The notes beneath the pieces were generated by a model. It ran no database searches and was not told where the DNA came from. It saw nothing but the letters and a program-made list of their open reading frames with translations. From positions 321,430 to 385,429 of the forward strand of contig NW_004190420.2 in NCBI RefSeq assembly GCF_000224145.3: a DNA stretch of 64,000 bases, in the 5' to 3' direction. Below, in pieces: positions 58,729 through 64,000 of this stretch (positions within the stretch are counted from its first letter, which is position 1; each line of letters starts with the position of its first letter). This stretch comes from Ciona intestinalis. Lineage: Eukaryota; Chordata; Ascidiacea; Phlebobranchia; Cionidae. Position numbers and translations under genes: made by a program.

Positions 58729-61700
58729 TTATGCTTTTAGTTGGGTTGATTCGTAAGGTGGCGGTAGAGGGTCGAGGCTGGATAATTTTGAACTGTTGTC
58801 ATCACCAGAACAGTTTGTACTGATGCGGTAACGAATGCCACAAGTATCTCCAAATACATGACTTAGTTGCGTTCCAACAGTAATTTCTTCTTGGTCATCT
58901 GCAAGCAGACACGAGGGGTATTATTATTCAGTTTGAAAACATTCCGCATTGACTTACCGTCCCAGTATTTCTCAGAATGGTGACTTTTGAACTGCGGCCG
59001 GATTGCGTTGCTGAAACGCTGCGATAAACAATTCCGTTACATAAAGCACATTAAAGAGGTCGAAAAATACTTGCCTGTAAAAATGTGGACCCCTTAGCCT
59101 TCGCAAGTCTGTATGCCGCAACTATTGGAACACAAAGCATTGAAGAAAGTGCAAGTACCCATCCTATGAGCAAGCCCCACCATGGGTATTCATATGTTCG
59201 GTTGTAAGTTAGAGGTTTATGGCTCACCAAGACGAAAATTAGAATTCCCTGGAAGAGTATTTAGACATGTGACATGAGGCATTTTAGTTGTGACATACAA
59301 GCAATTTGGAGAGAGACACTTCTATTATAAAAAGAAGACAGAGATATGAAGACGTTTGATGGAAATTTGATGCTGGTATAACATNNNNNNNNNNNNNNNN
59401 NNNNNNNNNNNNNNNNNNNNNNNNNNNNNNNNNNGACACGAAGGGGTATGACTATTCAGTTATAAATATATTCTGCATTAACTTACCGTCCCAGTATTTC
59501 TCAGAATGGTGACTTTTGAACTGCGGTCGGATTGCGTTGCTAAAACGCTGCGATAAACAATCCCGTTACATAATGCACATTAAAGAGGTCGAAAAATACT
59601 TGCCTGTAAAAATGTGGACCCCTTAGCCTTCGCAAGTCTGTATGCCGCAACTATTGGAACACAAAGCATTGAAGAAAGTGCAAGCACCCATCCTATGAGC
59701 AAGCCCCACCATGGGTATTCATATGTTCGGTTGTAAGTTAGAGGTTTATGGCTCACCAAGACGAAAATTAGAATTCCCTGGAAGTGAATGATTGTTAGCA
59801 AATGCACTGAACAAATTATACCCTCTTCTTACCAAGGCCACAGCTGGTGTCACAAATAACCAGCAATATTTAAACAACGAAGGTGGGCGATATCCGATCA
59901 TATCTTTGAGGTCCTGATAATACCGTTCCGCTCCTGTAACGTTTAAATTGCTTATTCGTGGAAAAGGAGAACGATATTCGTAATTTAAGAAGCATGACAA
60001 ACCGCGTGCGCATGCATATTTTGAGCAGCATTTTTGGGGAATGTTGTTTTGTGCAAAAGAGAAAACAGTTATTTTTGCATCTTACACCAGTAACGCCTAA
60101 TTATCTTGTATTCCTATATTGCTAACATACGAACTATAAGCGGGTGGCCAATTAAGCGAATTTAAAGACTTAATTTCGTGCTATTTCAATTCCGTACATA
60201 GTTCGCTATAAACGAGGTGTGTCAGTCTACAACTGGCGTGGCGCTTGTTAAGTAGGAATTATAATTCCATAAGGCTGGCGACTTAAATATAGTTAGCTGC
60301 GGTTATCATACCATATATCCAAGCGATGGTTACGCATTCCCATAACGACATCCATAGCAGAGTCATTCCGCTTGCAGAATAATAGTCGAAGATTTGAAAC
60401 ACGTACATTCCGCCCTGTTAAACATCAGCTAGTGGTATTGCATAATAGATATACAGTAGGGTGGGGAAGATGGAACACCTTTCCATTCTACTTTCCCGAA
60501 CTCTTTTGGTAGTAAAGAAAAAATATTCAAAGGATTATATAAAACCGTATCACCACGACTCCCATACACCGTAATTGTTAATTGTTTAAAACACGATCAG
60601 GATATGTGGATATTATGGGCTAAAGGTTTCCCATCTTCCCCACCCACTATATAAATATATGATGTTGTGAAATTACCTCAGTTATCATGGACAATGCGAC
60701 CAGGAAACACACCGAGCATGTTACTGCTGCGAAAATTGCTCGTTTTGGTCGCAAGACACGTGGATACATGTCAATAATTGCAGTGAGGAATCCTTCCACG
60801 CCAACAAACTAAAACAAAATAATGACTGTTGTAGCTTTGCGCGGCGGAAGCATATTTCGTTACCTGACTATCCAGGCCAAGCATTAATATCATCAAGAAA
60901 AACAGGCACGACCAGAGCGGTGATAACGGCATCAAGGTCACGCCCTTCGGGTAAGCAATGAAAGCGAGGCCGGGACCCGATTCCGCCACACGTTCAATTG
61001 GGACCCGTTGTTCGTGTGCCATGAAGCCCAAGAAAGTAAAAATGACAAAACCGGCGAAGAAGCTTGTTGCAGAATTGACAGTGGCCAGAATAAGGCAATC
61101 TCTGATATACAAAAAAAAATATTTTAACCATATGTTTCTTTCCCTATTTCGTCGTCGGCATTCTAGTAATTAACCTAGAAAAAATTTTGTCAGGAATTCT
61201 TAATTATACAACACGATATGGTTGGCGCAATTGAAATTACTTGATTAACGAATGCGTGTGAGAGTAATAAACACGGGCCTTACTTGAAGCAATCATTATT
61301 GTAAAGATTGTAACTCCCAAGTGCTGACAGCGCACCGAGGCCGATCGCGTATGAGAAGAATACTTGAGTTCCAGCATCGATCCAAACCTAACATACATGA
61401 TCGTCATTTTAAGTTACAATAGTTTCCCAGGATTGCAGTGTAAAACACATACCGTACCATACCAATGCAAAAAATGAATGGGCTAGCGTTTAATGCGCTC
61501 AGTTGAACGCTCGTTTAAAACAACTTGTGGACTGACTTGTGAAGCATTAACTATCAAGTGCAGTGTTTCCAAACCTGCGCTTCCTGCAGCTTTGTCCAGT
61601 TGGGTTTGATGTAAAACTCCACACCTTTGAGCGCACCGGGAAGCATTGACCCTCGGATAAGGAGGCACAGAAGAACCACATAAGGGAACAAGGCAGTGAA

Positions 61701-64000
61701 GTAGACGATCTAAGTATAAGTACCAAGGTCAACGCCGTAAAAACAGCAAACATTACACAAGAACATGAAACAGAAATGGAACGACAACTGCCGCAGTCCC
61801 TCTGGTATTTTGCGTGACGTATACGTCGGGTAATAACGTGTATATATAGTACTGTAGGGTAAGACAGGACACTTTAAGCATCTAATATCCCAAACTGATC
61901 GTGTTTTAAACAATTCACATAGGTCTATTGGAGTTGTAAGGATAGGGTTTTATAAATCGTTGAATATTCTTTGTTAACCAGCAAATTGGACAAGAAATTA
62001 GAATAAAAAGGTGTCCTATCTCTCCCCACCCCACTATATGGAATAGACTGACACACAGACACGCCTTACTTTGCCGGTTGCCCTGACACCTTTGCAGATG
62101 CAAACGTAGCACAAGACCCAAGCGATGAACAAGCAAATGGCCAGCTCCCATCGAATTGAACCAGTCTCAGTGATATCCGAGGTGATCTTTAGAACTTCTC
62201 GCCTTTTATTTCAAATATTGAGGGTTATCGGATGTAATCATCGACAGAGAACCTCACTCTATTGAACAAACACTCAATTCAAGCCACAGTTTTTAATTAA
62301 GTCGGCGACGATTTTCAAACGTTGGATGTTTGCTTTTCCTTTAGGAGCTGCCTCGTAGGTGATGCATGACCGATACACTGTATCTACAGCCTTCCGTGTA
62401 TACGGCTGAAACATGTAACGTGATAGGGTGTAGCGACTTAACAAAAATAAATATAGCGACCCTTGTGTTGCAAAACTAGGGGTGTTTGAGTTCGGCAAAC
62501 ACCCGCCCAGTTATTGTTTGAGTAAGTTAAGTACGTGACACACGGCCCGGTATACTTACTCCCAGAACTCTATCACCGGCGATGAGAGAGAAGTAAAGTT
62601 GAACGATGAAGTGGAGTTAAGCAAGCTCGTGTTCGTCGCTGCGGTCATGTTTAACTGTTCTTTATCTGTGGGAATACAAACTTTGGTTAGAACTGAGGGA
62701 ACTGCGTCCGCCGACCCTCGCAGAAGTCGACCTTGTCACGTTTGTTTTGCGAGATTGCGAAACGTTAGCATGACTGTGATATGACATTGACTTGGACTGT
62801 GAACTTTGCGGTTAGCGACTCGATAAGCACGTGCACTGCGTTAAAATCTTCGTCTTACCGGCCAACATGGACGTGAAATTCGTTGTACACCCATTTGTAT
62901 TCCAAGCGTTCCCGCAAGTTGCCCATGGCAATACCGCTGTGAATGACCGGTACAGATAGTAAATAGCCCAAGTAAGCACCAGGATGTAATAGCAGTTACA
63001 GAAGAAAACAATCACCGTCGAGGCGAAGCCAATACCTGAAATAAAGGAATTGCCATACTCAAATCCTTTTAGGATATAATATTTAAATGAAGTGTGCTGT
63101 TTTTCTCATTTAACAGCAGCTTACAAAACAACACAGCATAACAACATCGGTTATTTACATATTGCTGTTAATTTGATAAAATGTAAGACAAAGTTTTTTT
63201 TAAGCTAATATTAACATATAGAAAGGTATTAAACTCATATTAACTTATGCGGCGTGTGTGCGGACTTAAGTGATCTTTTGAAAAGAATATTTTAATTTAA
63301 AGCGCGTGTGTTGGTCATTTTAACAATATAACGTATGGTTTTCACTATTTTGGCCAATCCTACCTTTCATTAAAGGACATATGTTCCATATCCCAATCCC
63401 GCCCTGTTTCATGAACTGACCCAATGAGGTCTCAAGAAAGAAAACCGGGACACCGCTAGTTACGATGAACAGAAGGTACGGGATCAAAAACGCGCCTGTG
63501 GAAGTATCATGATTCACATTAAGCAGGAGGCGTGACATGGGCAGTGACTGGAAGCAGTCCCGCAAATGTCAATTAAACAAGACAAGCTTCGACAACTGCT
63601 ACGCGCGGCTACGCAAGCGCAATAATTGGTATAATATGCAATAACCGCAGCAGTAGGTAGATGTAGTTGGTCACGCCTGTTATTAAAACCAAATGGAGTT
63701 TTGCAATTCTGGGATATTAGTATTAAACACCTTTGTATATTAAAGGTGGCTTAAACCAAATAATGAAATCTTACAACTTAATAAAATAAGTTAATTAGGA
63801 TTGTGCATTGATGATTCGACGATTATGAGCTATATTAAAGAAAACGCGACAAAAGTGATCATATATCTGTTGTTATGAACCGTGAAATTACCTCCCCCGT
63901 TCTTGTAGCAGAGGTATGGGAATCGCCACACATTTCCAAGGCCCACCGCAAAACCAACGCATGAGAGAATGAAATCAAGTTTCTTATCCCAGGTCTCTCT
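58729..64000 (-). CDS. SLC6 sodium/chloride-dependent transporter, GABA/taurine/creatine branch (5' end outside)
   Basis: Exons on the minus strand: 63892-64000 (partial), 63364-63495, 62859-63035, 62560-62665, 62070-62202, 61575-61709, 61284-61387, 60864-61101, 60677-60808, 60312-60416, 59833-59933, 59604-59777, 59487-59547, 58729-58898. Phases close except in 60312-60416. The protein takes up a small amino-acid-like solute with sodium and chloride. TM1 [22 protein letters not shown] is diagnostic. [83 protein letters not shown] and YPWWG all match SLC6A6/A8/A13. The large extracellular loop has several N-glycosylation sites. The tail ends [11 protein letters not shown] with a PPxY motif. 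Exon 60312-60416 has two extra bases, and exons 59604-59777 and 59487-59547 have second copies at 59075-59248 and 58958-59018. Confidence 0.92.
58958..59248 (-). other. Second copy of two SLC6 exons (allelic or tandem duplication)
   Basis: Exons 59075-59248 and 58958-59018 repeat 59604-59777 and 59487-59547 almost base for base, including the intron between them, with a few substitutions. The first begins [10 protein letters not shown] and ends AKGSTFLQ; the second begins RFSNAIRPQ and ends EKYWD. The copies lie either side of a 50-base gap, which points to unmerged haplotypes. Confidence 0.85.
59385..59434. other. Assembly gap (50 N) between duplicated exon pairs
   Basis: Sequence to the left (58908-59250) reappears to the right (59435-59779) in the same order, beginning GACACGA(A)GGGGTAT in both. 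Confidence 0.95.
60451..60652 (-). mobile_element. MITE-1 copy in an SLC6 intron
   Basis: Ends ATACAGTAGGGTGGGGAAGA and TTTCCCATCTTCCCCACCCA. Interior TTGTTAATTGTTTAAAACAC and ATCAGGATATGTGGATATTA. Opposite in orientation to the 61846 copy. Confidence 0.88.
61846..62039 (+). mobile_element. MITE-1 copy in an SLC6 intron, left arm damaged
   Basis: The right end GTGTCCTATCTCTCCCCACC is well kept; the left end reads CTGTAGGGTAAGACAGGACA with several bases lost. Interior CTGATCGTGTTTTAAACAAT and GTTTTATAAATCGTTGAATA matches. Confidence 0.82.

Noticed and set aside
62274-62498. Minus-strand frame of 74 codons inside the SLC6 gene
   Set aside because: The SLC6 phase closes exactly by joining 62560-62665 to 62070-62202, leaving this stretch as intron; it has no family motif.

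Overview
The window looks like nuclear DNA of an ascidian tunicate, most likely Ciona. It is AT-rich, has compact genes with short GT-AG introns, carries a chordate/metazoan gene set (haspin, GTF2F2, FNTA, TDRD9, BTB zinc finger, ADPRH, SLC6), and is littered with one tRNA-derived SINE family and short inverted-repeat MITEs. The species call is inference. Three runs of N (3417-3916, 34341-34939, 59385-59434) are assembly gaps, and two of them are flanked by duplicated sequence.

Layout. 1-378: 5' end of an arylamine N-acetyltransferase gene on the minus strand. 2901-16940: four plus-strand genes close together: haspin kinase, TFIIF beta (GTF2F2), an intronless HEAT-repeat protein, and the farnesyl/geranylgeranyl transferase alpha subunit (FNTA). 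Each downstream gene has a splice acceptor just before its ATG, which suggests an operon resolved by spliced-leader trans-splicing. 17917-21576 (minus): an unrecognised 401-residue protein in eight exons. 25407-29788 (plus): TDRD9, a piRNA-pathway DEVH helicase/Tudor protein in two large exons. 31796-33118 (minus): a GT31 beta-1,3-galactosyltransferase-like protein with a changed DxD motif. 35110-38572 (minus): a BTB/C2H2 zinc-finger protein running into a gap. 39276-44119 (plus): a secreted 732-residue protein with a kringle and three copies of a module I cannot name. 44363-46067 (minus): a small single-pass membrane protein. 47325-49266 (minus): a secreted protein resembling the ligand-binding ectodomain of TGF-beta family type II receptors, apparently without membrane segment or kinase. 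51620-53776 (plus): a BDH1/SDR9C-like dehydrogenase with degenerate cofactor motifs. 55353-57776 (minus): ADP-ribosylarginine hydrolase. 58729-64000 (minus, partial): an SLC6 transporter of the GABA/taurine/creatine branch, with a duplicated exon pair around a gap and a 2-base frameshift.

The gene structures were read by hand by matching splice signals, reading phase and family motifs. Exon phases close exactly for nearly every gene, which is the strongest internal support. The exception is one SLC6 exon, where the phase error localises the frameshift. The most interesting items are the kringle/three-module secreted protein, the soluble type II receptor-like protein, the operon-like gene run, and the dense MITE family in the right half.
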